A DNA stretch of 64,000 nt from positions 1-64,000 of the forward strand of contig NZ_VIRW01000016.1 in the NCBI RefSeq assembly GCF_009760905.1, read 5' to 3'. Made by a program: the position numbers and the translations under genes. Shown piece by piece: positions 16,216-24,692 of the stretch (the first letter of the stretch is position 1; each line of letters begins with the position of its first letter). The notes below the pieces were generated by a model, which saw only the letters and a program-made list of their open reading frames with translations, ran no database searches and was not told where the DNA came from. The DNA comes from Chitinibacter sp. GC72. GTDB taxonomy: Bacteria > Pseudomonadota > Gammaproteobacteria > Burkholderiales > Chitinibacteraceae.

Positions 16216-18408
16216 CTAAGCGCGCACCCGCTGCAAACGATAGACCGTAGGCAAAGCGCGCAAATGCTTGAGCACTTTAGCCAGATGGATGCGATTGTGC
16301 ACTTGCAGCGTGAATTGCACGCTCAGATAACGCTCGTGCGATTCGACAGCATCGCCCATCGTCACCGCCGCAATATTGGCTTCGGCTTCGGCGACCACCG
16401 CCGCCAAAGAGGCCAGCGTACCACGCTCGTTTTCGGCCAGAATCTTGATCGGCACGTCAAACAGCCGGGCCACATCCGGATCCCAGTCCACATCGATCAG
16501 CTTATCGGCATCGATGCGGCCTTTGGACACCTGCGGGCAATCGTGGGTATGCACGACCAGGCCGTGATCTTTTTTCACAAAGCCCAGAATCGGATCGCCC
16601 GGAATCGGGTTGCAGCAACGGGCAAACTGGATCGCCATGCCTTCGGTGCCACGAATCGTGACCGACATCGGCTTTTTGCCCTGCCGCCCGTCTTCAGACC
16701 AGGTTCCGGCCAGCTGAAGCAGTCGCTTGGCTACGACAACACCTAGTTTCTGCCCCAGCCCGACATCGGCCAGCACCGCTTCGCGTGATTTTTCGCCGCT
16801 TTCGCGCAGGTATTTTTCCCAGATGTCGTCATTGACATGCAGTGGCTGATGCAGCGCCGAGAAGGCCTGATTCAAGAGACGCTCGCCCAGATGCACCGAT
16901 TCATCAAAACGCATGGTTTTGAGGAAATGGCGGATTTGCGAGCGCGCCTTGCCGGTCGTCACAAACGAGAGCCAGCTAGGGTTGGGCTTGGCATGCGCCG
17001 CCATCACGATTTCAATATGATCGCCATTTTTCAGCTTGGTCCGCAACGGCACCAGCTCGTGATTCACCTTGGCTGCAATACAGCCGTGCCCCACATCGGT
17101 GTGGACGGCGTAGGCAAAATCAACGCAGGTTGCACCATTGGGCAAGCTGAGGATTTTGCCTTTCGGCGTGAAAACATACACCTGATCAGGAAAGAGATCG
17201 ACTTTCAGATGCTCAAGAAACTCGACGGCATCGCCCGATTCAACCTGCAATTCCAGCAGAGATTGCAGCCATTGATGGGTTTTTTGCTGTACTTCGGAGA
17301 AACCTTCATCGCCACTTTTATACATCCAGTGGCTGGCGACGCCCGCATCGGCAATCCGATGCATTTCGGCCGTGCGGATTTGCACTTCAATGGGCGTGCC
17401 ATACGGGCCGAACAGCGTGGTATGCAGGCTTTGATAGCCATTGCTTTTGGCAATGGCGATGTAATCTTTAAATTTGCCCGGAATCGGCTTAAACAAAGCG
17501 TGCAAGGCGCCGAGCGCCAGATAGCAATGCGCATTGTCTTTGACAATAACGCGGAAAGCATAAATATCGAGCACCTCGGAGAAGCTCAGGTGCTTTTCAA
17601 CCATTTTGCGATAGATCGAAAACAGATTTTTCTCTCGCCCCGAAACCTGCGCTTCGATCTGGTGCGCGACCAGCTTGGCATTGATCGAGTCGAGAATTTT
17701 TTGCACCACCTCACGGCGGTTGCCGCGCGCGGCTTTCAGCGCTTTGGACAAAACATGATGCCGGCGCGGGTGCAGGTATTTGAACGCCAGATCATCCAGC
17801 TCCTGATACACCGCGTTCAGCCCAATGCGGTTGGCAATCGGCGCGTAGATTTCCATCGTTTCGCGGGCAATGCGTTTTTGCTTGTCGGCACGCATTGAAT
17901 CCATCGTTCGCATATTGTGCAAACGGTCAGCCAGTTTAATCAGCATTACGCGCAAATCGCGCGCCATCGCTAACAGCATTTTTCGGAAGTTTTCCGCCTG
18001 TGCTTCTTCCTTGCTCTGGAATTCGAGCTTGTCGATCTTGCTCATGCCATCGACGATCTCGGCGACCGCTTTGCCGTATTTCTCGGTCAGCTCCAGCTTG
18101 GTCACGCCGCTGTCTTCCATCACATCGTGCAGCAGTGCGCCAGCCAGGGCCTGCGCGTCGAGCTTCCATTGCGTGAGGATGGTCGCCACGGCCAGCGGGT
18201 GCGAAATATACGGCTCGCCCGAACGGCGCATCTGGCCGCGATGCGCGTTTTCAGCGAATAAAAAAGCCGCCCTTAACATCTGGCGGTCTTCTGGCTTGAG
18301 ATAAGCCGTGTGCTCGGTAAGGAAGCGGTTGGCTTCCTCAATCACGTCAGGGGCTTCCTGCAGTGCAGGGACATCCTCAATAGTGAGCGCCGAGTCTGCT
18401 GTCATCAT
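16216..18408 (-). CDS. spoT: Bifunctional (p)ppGpp synthetase/hydrolase
   Basis: A 730-residue stringent-response enzyme. The N-terminal HD hydrolase domain is intact (HPLAVATILTQWKLD, then LLHDVMEDSG and LADRLHNMRTM). The synthetase domain has FRVIVKDNAHCYLALGALH and AKSNGYQSLHTTLFGPYG; TGS (LFPDQVYVFTPKGKILSLP), helical and ACT domains follow. The complete HD box and location behind rpoZ-gmk indicate the SpoT/Rel type rather than a synthetase-only RelA. The start overlaps the rpoZ stop by one base. Confidence 0.95.
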   Translation of the reverse strand: MMTADSALTIEDVPALQEAPDVIEEANRFLTEHTAYLKPEDRQMLRAAFLFAENAHRGQMRRSGEPYISHPLAVATILTQWKLDAQALAGALLHDVMEDSGVTKLELTEKYGKAVAEIVDGMSKIDKLEFQSKEEAQAENFRKMLLAMARDLRVMLIKLADRLHNMRTMDSMRADKQKRIARETMEIYAPIANRIGLNAVYQELDDLAFKYLHPRRHHVLSKALKAARGNRREVVQKILDSINAKLVAHQIEAQVSGREKNLFSIYRKMVEKHLSFSEVLDIYAFRVIVKDNAHCYLALGALHALFKPIPGKFKDYIAIAKSNGYQSLHTTLFGPYGTPIEVQIRTAEMHRIADAGVASHWMYKSGDEGFSEVQQKTHQWLQSLLELQVESGDAVEFLEHLKVDLFPDQVYVFTPKGKILSLPNGATCVDFAYAVHTDVGHGCIAAKVNHELVPLRTKLKNGDHIEIVMAAHAKPNPSWLSFVTTGKARSQIRHFLKTMRFDESVHLGERLLNQAFSALHQPLHVNDDIWEKYLRESGEKSREAVLADVGLGQKLGVVVAKRLLQLAGTWSEDGRQGKKPMSVTIRGTEGMAIQFARCCNPIPGDPILGFVKKDHGLVVHTHDCPQVSKGRIDADKLIDVDWDPDVARLFDVPIKILAENERGTLASLAAVVAEAEANIAAVTMGDAVESHERYLSVQFTLQVHNRIHLAKVLKHLRALPTVYRLQRVRA

Positions 18409-18617
18409 TAACCACGGTTACGCGTCAGAATTTCAACACCAACTAACCCTGCAGCCATTTCACGCAAAGCCAGCACGGTAGGCTTGTCGCGGCCATTATT
18501 ATCCACTTGCGGTGACGAGCCGTTTTCCAGCTGGCGAGCGCGGTAGGCCGCAGCCAAAGTCAAATCGAAACGGTTTGGAATACGATCCAGACAATCTTCA
18601 ACCGTGATACGGGCCAT
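18408..18617 (-). CDS. rpoZ: RNA polymerase omega subunit
   Basis: A 69-residue protein beginning [20 protein letters not shown], the omega signature. It helps assemble the beta' subunit and is part of a ppGpp site in RNA polymerase. It lies between gmk (88 bp upstream) and spoT (1-bp overlap), the standard proteobacterial order. Confidence 0.96.
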   Translation of the reverse strand: MARITVEDCLDRIPNRFDLTLAAAYRARQLENGSSPQVDNNGRDKPTVLALREMAAGLVGVEILTRNRG

Positions 18618-18705
18618 AATTTATTCTCCGAAATACTCAATGCAGGCGCGCCAGCGGGTATGCCCAGCCGACGAAACCGCAGATTATAACATCATGCCGA
18701 TGGTT

Positions 18706-19320
18706 TTAGCCTTTCAGGCTTGAAATCAATGCAGTATGGCGGTTGGACTGGCGAGCCAGCGTCAAACGCTGTGCACGTACCACTGCCACAATATCGCGCA
18801 CCGCATCATCAATGTGCTCGTTCACAATCACATAGTCAAACTCATCAACATGGCTGCACTCCTCACGCGCCACCGCCATGCGTTTGGCAATCACGTCTTC
18901 GCTGTCCTTGCCACGATTGCGTAAACGGGTTTCCAGTGTATCCAGCGAGGGCGGCAACACAAAAAGGCCAATCGCTTCGGGGAACAAACGCCGCACCTGC
19001 TGCGCGCCTTGCCAGTCGATTTCCAGCAAAATATCGCGGCCATTATTGATGACGTCATTGATCCAAACTTGCGACGTACCATAGTAATTGCCATACACCT
19101 CGGCGTGTTCCAGCAACTCGCCTGCATTGATCATGCGCTCGAATTCGGCGCGTTCAACAAAGTGATAATCCTTGCCATTGACCTCACCGGCGCGTGGCTG
19201 GCGGGTGGTGTAGGAAATAGACAGCTGGACATTCGCATCCGCAGCCAACAAGGCCGCCACCAGCGTCGTCTTGCCGGCGCCCGACGGGGCTGTCACGACA
19301 AATAAATTACCTTTGGCCAT
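18706..19320 (-). CDS. gmk: Guanylate kinase
   Basis: A 204-residue kinase converting GMP to GDP. The P-loop is APSGAGKTTLV; SISYTTRQPRAGEVNGKDYHF binds GMP, and ILLEIDWQGAQQVRR is conserved. The ATG at 19320 follows GGAGCCAAAC; a TTG four codons upstream also opens the frame but is unlikely. First gene of gmk-rpoZ-spoT. Confidence 0.96.
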   Translation of the reverse strand: MAKGNLFVVTAPSGAGKTTLVAALLAADANVQLSISYTTRQPRAGEVNGKDYHFVERAEFERMINAGELLEHAEVYGNYYGTSQVWINDVINNGRDILLEIDWQGAQQVRRLFPEAIGLFVLPPSLDTLETRLRNRGKDSEDVIAKRMAVAREECSHVDEFDYVIVNEHIDDAVRDIVAVVRAQRLTLARQSNRHTALISSLKG

Positions 19321-19452
19321 GTTTGGCTCCAAGTAGATTGAATATGACCTTGAGTATAAGGGAACTCGGGACGATCAGAAAACAGGATGACACATGGGCT
19401 CGGATACCAAGCAGAGAGATCGCAAGTCGACAGACGCATTTGGTGTGTTAAA

Positions 19453-19812
19453 TCAATTACCGCGATGTCCGCGCTCGATCGTGACACCAACCCGGCCTAC
19501 GTCTTTCAGAATATTGAGTTTGGTCACTGACACCCTGATCCAGGGGGCGCCAAAATCATGCAGCAGAATGTGGGCAATATGTTCGGCGAGTGCTTCGATC
19601 AGCAGAAAGTGTTTTTCTGCCATCACGGTGCGCAAATGCGTGACGACTTTGTCGTAGTCGATGGTATCGACCAGATCGTCCGACACACAGGCGCGGGCTG
19701 AAGGCAGGCCGATTTCCAGATCCAGCTCAACGGCTTGCGACTGGGTGCGCTCCCAGTCATACCAGCCGATAACCGTTTCGGCGCGCACTTGCTGCAAATA
19801 AATAATGTCCAT
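19453..19812 (-). CDS. folB: Dihydroneopterin aldolase
   Basis: A 119-residue folate-pathway enzyme that splits dihydroneopterin into 6-hydroxymethyl-dihydropterin and glycolaldehyde. Typical blocks: AETVIGWYDWERTQSQ near the N-terminus, DTIDYDKVVTHLRTVM, and LLIEALAEHIAHILL with the catalytic-region Glu. It is divergent from plsY, a neighbour pair seen in many proteobacteria. Confidence 0.93.
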   Translation of the reverse strand: MDIIYLQQVRAETVIGWYDWERTQSQAVELDLEIGLPSARACVSDDLVDTIDYDKVVTHLRTVMAEKHFLLIEALAEHIAHILLHDFGAPWIRVSVTKLNILKDVGRVGVTIERGHRGN

Positions 19813-19909
19813 GTTCGGATCGTGCGACCGCCGCCGCAGCGCAGAACGCTTTGAGCGGGTGGCGGATTCGCTATAGAATCAAAAGCTCACGATTGTAGTG
19901 GAATTTGGG

Positions 19910-20533
19910 ATGAACCTCACCTTAGTATTTTTCATCATTGCCGCCTATCTGATCGGCTCGCTGTCGTTTGCAGTGATTGTTAGCCGCGTGATGGGGCTGG
20001 CTGACCCGCGCAGCTATGGCTCGAATAATCCGGGCGCGACCAATGTACTGCGCTCAGGCAATAAAAAAGCCGCTGCGCTCACCTTGCTGGGCGACGCGCT
20101 CAAAGGCTGGGTCGCCGTTTTTGCCGCGCAACAACTTGCGCCGGTTTTCGGCCAAGGCGCAACGTTTGATCAAACCATTGCAGCCGTTGCGCTCGCCGTC
20201 ACGATTGGCCATATGTGGCCGGTATTTTTTAGCTTCAAAGGCGGCAAAGGCGTCGCCACGGCGGCGGGCATTTTGCTCGCGCTCAATCTGTGGCTGGGTT
20301 TGGCCACGCTGGGGATCTGGCTGTTTGTGGCGAAAGGGCTGAAAATTTCATCGCTCTCCGCGATCTGCGCCGCGCTTGCCGCACCTTTTCTGTGCTGGTT
20401 TTTCCTGCCTGTGCCGGCTTATATCGCAGCGGTCATTGCGATTAGCGTGCTGCTGATTGTGCGCCACAAGCAAAATATTGCTGGTTTGCTAAGCGGTAAA
20501 GAGGGCAAGATTGGTGAGAAGGCTAAGTCGTGA
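19910..20533 (+). CDS. plsY: Glycerol-3-phosphate acyltransferase PlsY
   Basis: A 207-residue inner-membrane protein that transfers the acyl group from acyl-phosphate to glycerol-3-phosphate. Conserved loops are visible: YLIGSLSFAVIVSR, RSYGSNNPGATNVLRSGN, and HMWPVFFSFKGGKGVATAAG. At least five hydrophobic segments. The ATG at 19910 is preferred over GTG at 19898, which includes the likely ribosome-binding GGAA. Confidence 0.95.
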   Translation: MNLTLVFFIIAAYLIGSLSFAVIVSRVMGLADPRSYGSNNPGATNVLRSGNKKAAALTLLGDALKGWVAVFAAQQLAPVFGQGATFDQTIAAVALAVTIGHMWPVFFSFKGGKGVATAAGILLALNLWLGLATLGIWLFVAKGLKISSLSAICAALAAPFLCWFFLPVPAYIAAVIAISVLLIVRHKQNIAGLLSGKEGKIGEKAKS

Positions 20534-20582
20534 CACCTGCGATGAAGTCTGTGATGACGCCTTCAAGCAAACAATAGGCAAT

Positions 20583-20612
20583 AAAAAACCGAGCCAGCAG
20601 CTCGGTTTTTTA
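20583..20612. terminator. Bidirectional rho-independent terminator
   Basis: AAAAAACCGAGC CAGCA GCTCGGTTTTTT between convergent plsY (+) and smpB (-). Confidence 0.88.
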
Positions 20613-20639
20613 TTGGGCACTGCTAAGCGATCAAGCCGC

Positions 20640-21098
20640 TTAGCTCGCCTGCTTGGTGTGATCACGCACAATGCGCGCTTTTTCACGCTGCCATTCGCGC
20701 TCTTTCTCGGTCTGGCGTTTATCGTGCTGCTTTTTACCCTTGGCCACGCCGATTTCCAGCTTGATATAGCCACGGGTGAAATGCATATTCACCGGCACAA
20801 TGGTGTAACCGGCACGATCAACTTTCATCGCCAGCTTTTCGATTTCGCGCTGCTTGAGCAATAATTTGCGGGTGCGAACGACATCGGGCAGCACGTGCGA
20901 TGAGGCATTGATCAGCGGCGAGATATGGCAGCCAAACAGCCAGAAGTCGCCGTTTTTATAAATGACGTAGGATTCTTTGAGCTGAACACGGCCGGCGCGA
21001 ATCGACTTCACTTCCCAGCCTTCCAGCACGATCCCCGCTTCAAGGCGCTCTTCAATAAAATATTCGTGAAACGCCTTACGGTTGTCGGCGATAACCAT
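20640..21098 (-). CDS. smpB: SsrA-binding protein
   Basis: A 152-residue tmRNA partner in ribosome rescue. Motifs: [53 protein letters not shown] and a basic C-terminal tail ([17 protein letters not shown]). Full family length. Divergent from ansA. Confidence 0.96.
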   Translation of the reverse strand: MVIADNRKAFHEYFIEERLEAGIVLEGWEVKSIRAGRVQLKESYVIYKNGDFWLFGCHISPLINASSHVLPDVVRTRKLLLKQREIEKLAMKVDRAGYTIVPVNMHFTRGYIKLEIGVAKGKKQHDKRQTEKEREWQREKARIVRDHTKQAS

Positions 21099-21158
21099 GC
21101 CGTATCATCCTGCACTGCAAAAAGAAAGAATTCTAGCACCCCGGAGGGCTCACTGACC

Positions 21159-22148
21159 ATGAAACGTATTTTTTGCCTGTATACCGGCGGCACCATAGGC
21201 TGTACCGACAGCCCGAATGGCCTGATACCCATTGGTGGTATATTGCCAGAGCTAATATCCAATCTTAACCAGCAGCATATACCCAGTACAGAAATCACAT
21301 TACACGAGTATAGCCAGGCGCTGGACTCTTCATCCATCGGCCCGCAGGAATGGCACACCATCGCCGAGCAGATCGCCAGCCGCCTGACACAGTACGATGC
21401 GTTTATTATTTTGCACGGCACCGATACCATGGCCTGGACTGGTGCCGCGCTGCACTGGCAGCTGGCCAATCTGCCCAAACCGGTGATTCTAACTGGCGCG
21501 CAAAGGCCGTGGATCCACCCGGGTAGCGATGCGCCGGCGAATATGCGGCTGGCGCTTGACGCCGCCTGCAGCACGCGGGCGGGCGTTTATCTGGCATTTG
21601 GCGGGCTGGTACTGCCAGCCTATTGCATCAAGAAACTGGATGCCGACGCCGACACGGCGTATGGCGCGCCCAATCAGCCCGTTCAAGTGACTTCCCCAGC
21701 GATAACACCGTCTGGAGAAGTATCTAGTGAAAAGTCTGCTGAGCAGGCCAAATTTGCTTTTCTGCCGCTCAACGCCAGCCGCAAAGTGCTGGCACTCAAG
21801 CTCTATCCCGGCTGTGAAGCGGCAATCTGCGCCATGCTGGGCAGTCAGCACTGGGATGGCATCGTGCTGGAAAGCTATGGCAGCGGCAATCTGCCCAACC
21901 ACGCGGCGCTGATTAACGCCTTGAGCCAGCAGGCCAATCACGGCTGTGTGATCATCAATTGCACCCAGTGCATCGCGGGCGAAGTGCGGCAAGGACTCTA
22001 TGCAGCGGGCGATATTTTGAATCAGATGGGGGCCTGGCCAGCGGGCCGACGCACGGTGGAAGCGGCGATCACCTGGCTTTACACGCATCTGGGCCGTGCA
22101 ACCAGTGATGTTTTGCGCCAGCAGTGGCAATTTGTCGCCAGTCTGTGA
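21159..22148 (+). CDS. ansA: L-asparaginase, type I (cytoplasmic)
   Basis: About 329 residues, hydrolysing asparagine to aspartate and ammonia. The first catalytic Thr lies in LYTGGTIGCTDSPNG (residues about 7-21); the second in FIILHGTDTMAWTGAAL; VILTGAQRPWIHPGSDAPAN follows. No signal peptide. The ATG at 21159 follows GGAGG at 21143-21147; the open frame upstream overlaps smpB and is not conserved. A segment near residues 190-210 (SPAITPSGEVSSEKSAEQ) looks like a lineage-specific insertion. A 49-bp palindrome (21236-21284) encodes residues about 27-42. Confidence 0.9.
   Translation: MKRIFCLYTGGTIGCTDSPNGLIPIGGILPELISNLNQQHIPSTEITLHEYSQALDSSSIGPQEWHTIAEQIASRLTQYDAFIILHGTDTMAWTGAALHWQLANLPKPVILTGAQRPWIHPGSDAPANMRLALDAACSTRAGVYLAFGGLVLPAYCIKKLDADADTAYGAPNQPVQVTSPAITPSGEVSSEKSAEQAKFAFLPLNASRKVLALKLYPGCEAAICAMLGSQHWDGIVLESYGSGNLPNHAALINALSQQANHGCVIINCTQCIAGEVRQGLYAAGDILNQMGAWPAGRRTVEAAITWLYTHLGRATSDVLRQQWQFVASL
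21236..21284. repeat. 49-bp dispersed palindrome, copy 5 (inside ansA)
   Basis: Exactly 49 bp: TGGTATATTGCC ... CATATACCC. It encodes GILPELISNLNQQHIPS in frame GGT ATA ... ATA CCC, the same frame as copies 1 and 2. Confidence 0.8.
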
Positions 22149-22207
22149 TATAGTCGCGCCCTGTTGTGATTTGGCGCTCTGCCAGCTCACAACGCCTACG
22201 ATTCTTT

Positions 22208-22337
22208 GCGGTGGCTGGTCACTGTAAAGGCTTCGACGGCGGGTCTCCCCGCATAGCTAGAAGGTCAACCTGGTCAGGTCCGGAAGGAAGCAGCCACAGC
22301 TTTTGATGCTAGTGCCGGGGGTCGGGCTCGCCACCTC
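22208..22337 (+). ncRNA. ffs: Signal recognition particle RNA (4.5S)
   Basis: Contains the SRP domain IV signature GGTCAGGTCCGGAAGGAAGC with its paired flanks (about 22271-22320). The ends GCGGTGGC (22208) and GCCACC (22330) pair, giving a hairpin of about 130 nt, followed by a T-run at 22343-22349. It guides membrane proteins together with Ffh. Exact ends are estimated from pairing. Confidence 0.92.
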
Positions 22338-22386
22338 CTCCCCTTTTTTGAGTATTCAGCCGAGATGTTGCCCTGCATACATCGCT

Positions 22387-22435
22387 AGGTATATCCCTGC
22401 ACGTCGGAATTTATCTGCTCCACAAAGCAATACCC
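22387..22435. repeat. 49-bp dispersed palindrome, copy 6 (downstream of ffs)
   Basis: Exactly 49 bp: AGGTATATCCCTGCA ... AAGCAATACCC. Intergenic, 40 bp after the SRP RNA terminator. Confidence 0.85.
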
Positions 22436-22519
22436 CCTAGCCTGACAGCTCACACCCGCACCATGCACAATTATTGCGCCATATCAAAACACGCGTGCGC
22501 ACAAAAGCGCACTATACGT

Positions 22520-22590
22520 TTCGCAAGCTGATGCTTCGTGTATCTCCAGTGGTCATTGAGCGCCGATCTTTTGATCGGCGTTTTTTTTCG
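22520..22590 (+). ncRNA. Orphan terminator; possible small RNA
   Basis: A strong terminator (GCCGATC TTTT GATCGGC plus eight T, 22563-22589) lies 62 bp before yciB with no gene ending in front of it. ACTATACG near 22512 could be part of a -10. A short transcript of about 65 nt, or a leader attenuator for yciB, would fit. The rest of the 22338-22651 gap holds only palindrome copy 6. Confidence 0.35.
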
Positions 22591-22651
22591 CCTTGAAAGC
22601 CCACGCCCCGCACTGCATAATCGCCAGACTTTCCATCAGGCGTAGATTGGC

Positions 22652-23209
22652 ATGAAATTTCTGTTTGACCTCTTTCCCATTCTGCTGTTTTTTGGCGCCT
22701 ACAGTTATACCCAGGATATTTTCATTGCCACCGCCACCGCGATTGTGGCGACCTTCGGCCAAGTGATTTACAGCTGGGTACGCCATCGCAAAGTCGACAC
22801 CATGCTGTGGATCAGTCTGGTGCTGATTACCGTACTGGGGGGCGCCACGCTGATTTTCCACAATAAAACCTTCATCCTGTGGAAACCCACAGTCCTGTAC
22901 TGGTTTTTTGCGCTGGCCCTGCTGGGTACATGGCAGCTCAAACAGATTAATCTGATCGAAAAACTGATGAATGGCCAGATTGCCTTGGAGCGCCCCATCT
23001 GGACCAGGCTCTTGCTGGCCTGGAGCGTGTTTTTTGCCGCCATGGGCTTTGTGAATCTGTTTGTCGCTTACCAGTTTGACGAAGCGATCTGGGTCAAATT
23101 CAAGTTATTCGGTTTTACTGCGCTCATGCTGGTCTTTGTGGTCGCGCAAAGTCTGTACCTGTCACGCCATATCCAATCTGAAGCCGATACCCCGACCGAC
23201 CCCAAATAA
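22652..23209 (+). CDS. yciB: Septation protein A family (YciB/IspZ)
   Basis: A 185-residue inner-membrane protein with about five to six helices. MKFLFDLFPILLFFGAYS at the N-terminus and KTFILWKPTVLYWFFALALL are family hallmarks. It is linked to cell envelope and septum formation in other bacteria. First gene of the yciB-yciI-bolA-parvulin run, all on the same strand with short gaps. Confidence 0.93.
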   Translation: MKFLFDLFPILLFFGAYSYTQDIFIATATAIVATFGQVIYSWVRHRKVDTMLWISLVLITVLGGATLIFHNKTFILWKPTVLYWFFALALLGTWQLKQINLIEKLMNGQIALERPIWTRLLLAWSVFFAAMGFVNLFVAYQFDEAIWVKFKLFGFTALMLVFVVAQSLYLSRHIQSEADTPTDPK

Positions 23210-23226
23210 CATCCCAAGGAAATACC

Positions 23227-23529
23227 ATGCCTTTATACGCCATCATCGGCACCGATAAAGCCGACTCACTGACTGATCGCTTGGCGGTGCGCCCAGCGCA
23301 TCTGGCGCGAATGGAAATTCTAAAAAACGAAGGCCGCCTGATTCTGGCTGGCCCATTTCCGGCCATCGACAATGTTGACCCAGGCCCGGCAGGATTTACC
23401 GGCAGCCTGATTGTGGCCGAATTTGATGATCTGGCCGCCGCTGAGCATTGGGCGAGTGAAGATCCTTACACCACACATGGCATTTTTACCCAAGTCATGG
23501 TAAAACCTTTCCGTCATGTTTTGCCCTAA
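23227..23529 (+). CDS. YciI family protein
   Basis: A 100-residue ferredoxin-like alpha/beta protein. RPAHLARMEILKNEGRLILA contains the family's conserved His and the start of the GP motif (AGPFP); EHWASEDPYTTHGIF carries the conserved Asp-Pro-Y/F segment. Function is unsettled in the family. It lies 17 bp after yciB. Confidence 0.9.
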   Translation: MPLYAIIGTDKADSLTDRLAVRPAHLARMEILKNEGRLILAGPFPAIDNVDPGPAGFTGSLIVAEFDDLAAAEHWASEDPYTTHGIFTQVMVKPFRHVLP

Positions 23530-23538
23530 GAGTCTGGT

Positions 23539-23805
23539 ATGATGAGCATCGCCGACGAAATCCGCACCCGTTTGGCCGCCCTAGCGCCTGAAAACATTGA
23601 GCTTTTCGACGATAGCGCCGCCCACGCGGGACACGCTGGCGCAGCCAGTGGCGGTGGGCATTTTGAGTTAACGATTGTATCGAACGCGTTTATTGGCAAA
23701 AAGACGCTGGAGCGGCACCGTATGGTCTACCAGCCCTTATCTGATCTGATTCCGCATCGTATACATGCACTGAGTATCCGTGCTTTAACGCCGGATGAAT
23801 TTTGA
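23539..23805 (+). CDS. BolA family protein
   Basis: An 88-residue protein with the BolA fold: HFELTIVSNAFIGKKTLERH contains the conserved VSxxFxGKxxxxRHR-like segment, and HRIHALSIRALTPDEF ends it. A His/Ala/Gly-rich insertion (AAHAGHAGAASGGGH) extends the loop that contacts monothiol glutaredoxin Fe-S clusters in other members. Either of two adjacent ATG codons may start it. Confidence 0.88.
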   Translation: MMSIADEIRTRLAALAPENIELFDDSAAHAGHAGAASGGGHFELTIVSNAFIGKKTLERHRMVYQPLSDLIPHRIHALSIRALTPDEF

Positions 23806-23834
23806 TGTTGGCTATTTTGAACGAAGGAAATCGC

Positions 23835-24623
23835 ATGTTTAAAGCAAACCGTCTGGCTCTGGCCATTGCTGCTGCTAGCTTGTCAGCTAGTGTTTTTGCT
23901 GCTCCGGCAGGTACTGTGGCCACCGTCAATGGCGTTGCCATTCCACAAGCAAAATCAGATGCTTTTGCCAGCGAGCTGGCACAACGCGGTCAAAAAGATT
24001 CACCTGAGCTGCGCGCAAAAATCAAAGACGAATTGATCAAGAACGAAGTGGTTTATCAAGAAGCACTGAAAAAAGGCATGGATAAAAATCCGGAAGCGCT
24101 AGCGCAACTGGAAATGCTGAAACAGCGCATCATCATCGGCGCTTTCGTAAATCAATACGTCAAAGCCAACCCGCTGACCGATTCGGATCTGCGCAAAGAA
24201 TACGACAAAATCAAAGTGACTTTTGGCGGCAAGGAATTCAAAGCTCGTCATATTCTGGTAGCGACCGAAGCGGAAGCCAAAGCCATTCTGGCCGACCTGA
24301 AAAAAGGCAAGAAATTTGACGAATTAGCCAAAGCCAAATCAATGGACAAAGGCTCTGGTGCCAACGGTGGCGATCTGGGCTGGGCTGATCCGAAAAACTT
24401 CGTGCCAGAATTTGGCGGCGCGCTAGAAAAACTGCCTAAAGGCAAGATTTCAGACCCGGTTAAATCACAGTTTGGCTTCCACATTATCAAGCTGGACGAC
24501 GTACGCGAAGCCAAAGGCCCGTCTTTTGAAGAAGTAAAACCACAACTGGAACAACAGCTGCAAGGCCAGCGCATCCAGAAGATGGTTGAAGAACTGCTTG
24601 CCAAGGCGCAGATCGTTCAGTAA
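23835..24623 (+). CDS. Periplasmic peptidyl-prolyl isomerase (parvulin type)
   Basis: A 262-residue exported foldase. Signal peptide: RLALAIAAASLSASVFA. The N-terminal helical chaperone part is SurA/PrsA-like. The parvulin domain (about 130-235) has FKARHILVATEAEAKAIL, NGGDLGWADPKNFVPEF and PVKSQFGFHIIKLDDVREA. The ATG at 23835 follows GAAGGAAA; the longer frame from 23802 lacks support. It ends the yciB operon, with a terminator at 24661-24692. Confidence 0.92.
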   Translation: MFKANRLALAIAAASLSASVFAAPAGTVATVNGVAIPQAKSDAFASELAQRGQKDSPELRAKIKDELIKNEVVYQEALKKGMDKNPEALAQLEMLKQRIIIGAFVNQYVKANPLTDSDLRKEYDKIKVTFGGKEFKARHILVATEAEAKAILADLKKGKKFDELAKAKSMDKGSGANGGDLGWADPKNFVPEFGGALEKLPKGKISDPVKSQFGFHIIKLDDVREAKGPSFEEVKPQLEQQLQGQRIQKMVEELLAKAQIVQ

Positions 24624-24660
24624 TAAGGCCGATCCGGGTGCTTATTCGGATTAAACATCA

Positions 24661-24692
24661 AACCGCAATCTGCATCAGATTGCGGTTTTTTT
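24661..24692. terminator. Rho-independent terminator
   Basis: CCGCAATCTG CAT CAGATTGCGG plus eight T, after the parvulin gene; the 5' A residues allow use from the opposite side for the converging diguanylate cyclase gene. Confidence 0.88.

Noticed and set aside
16837-17898. 353-codon plus-strand frame inside spoT
   Set aside because: Fully covered by the well-conserved SpoT frame on the other strand.
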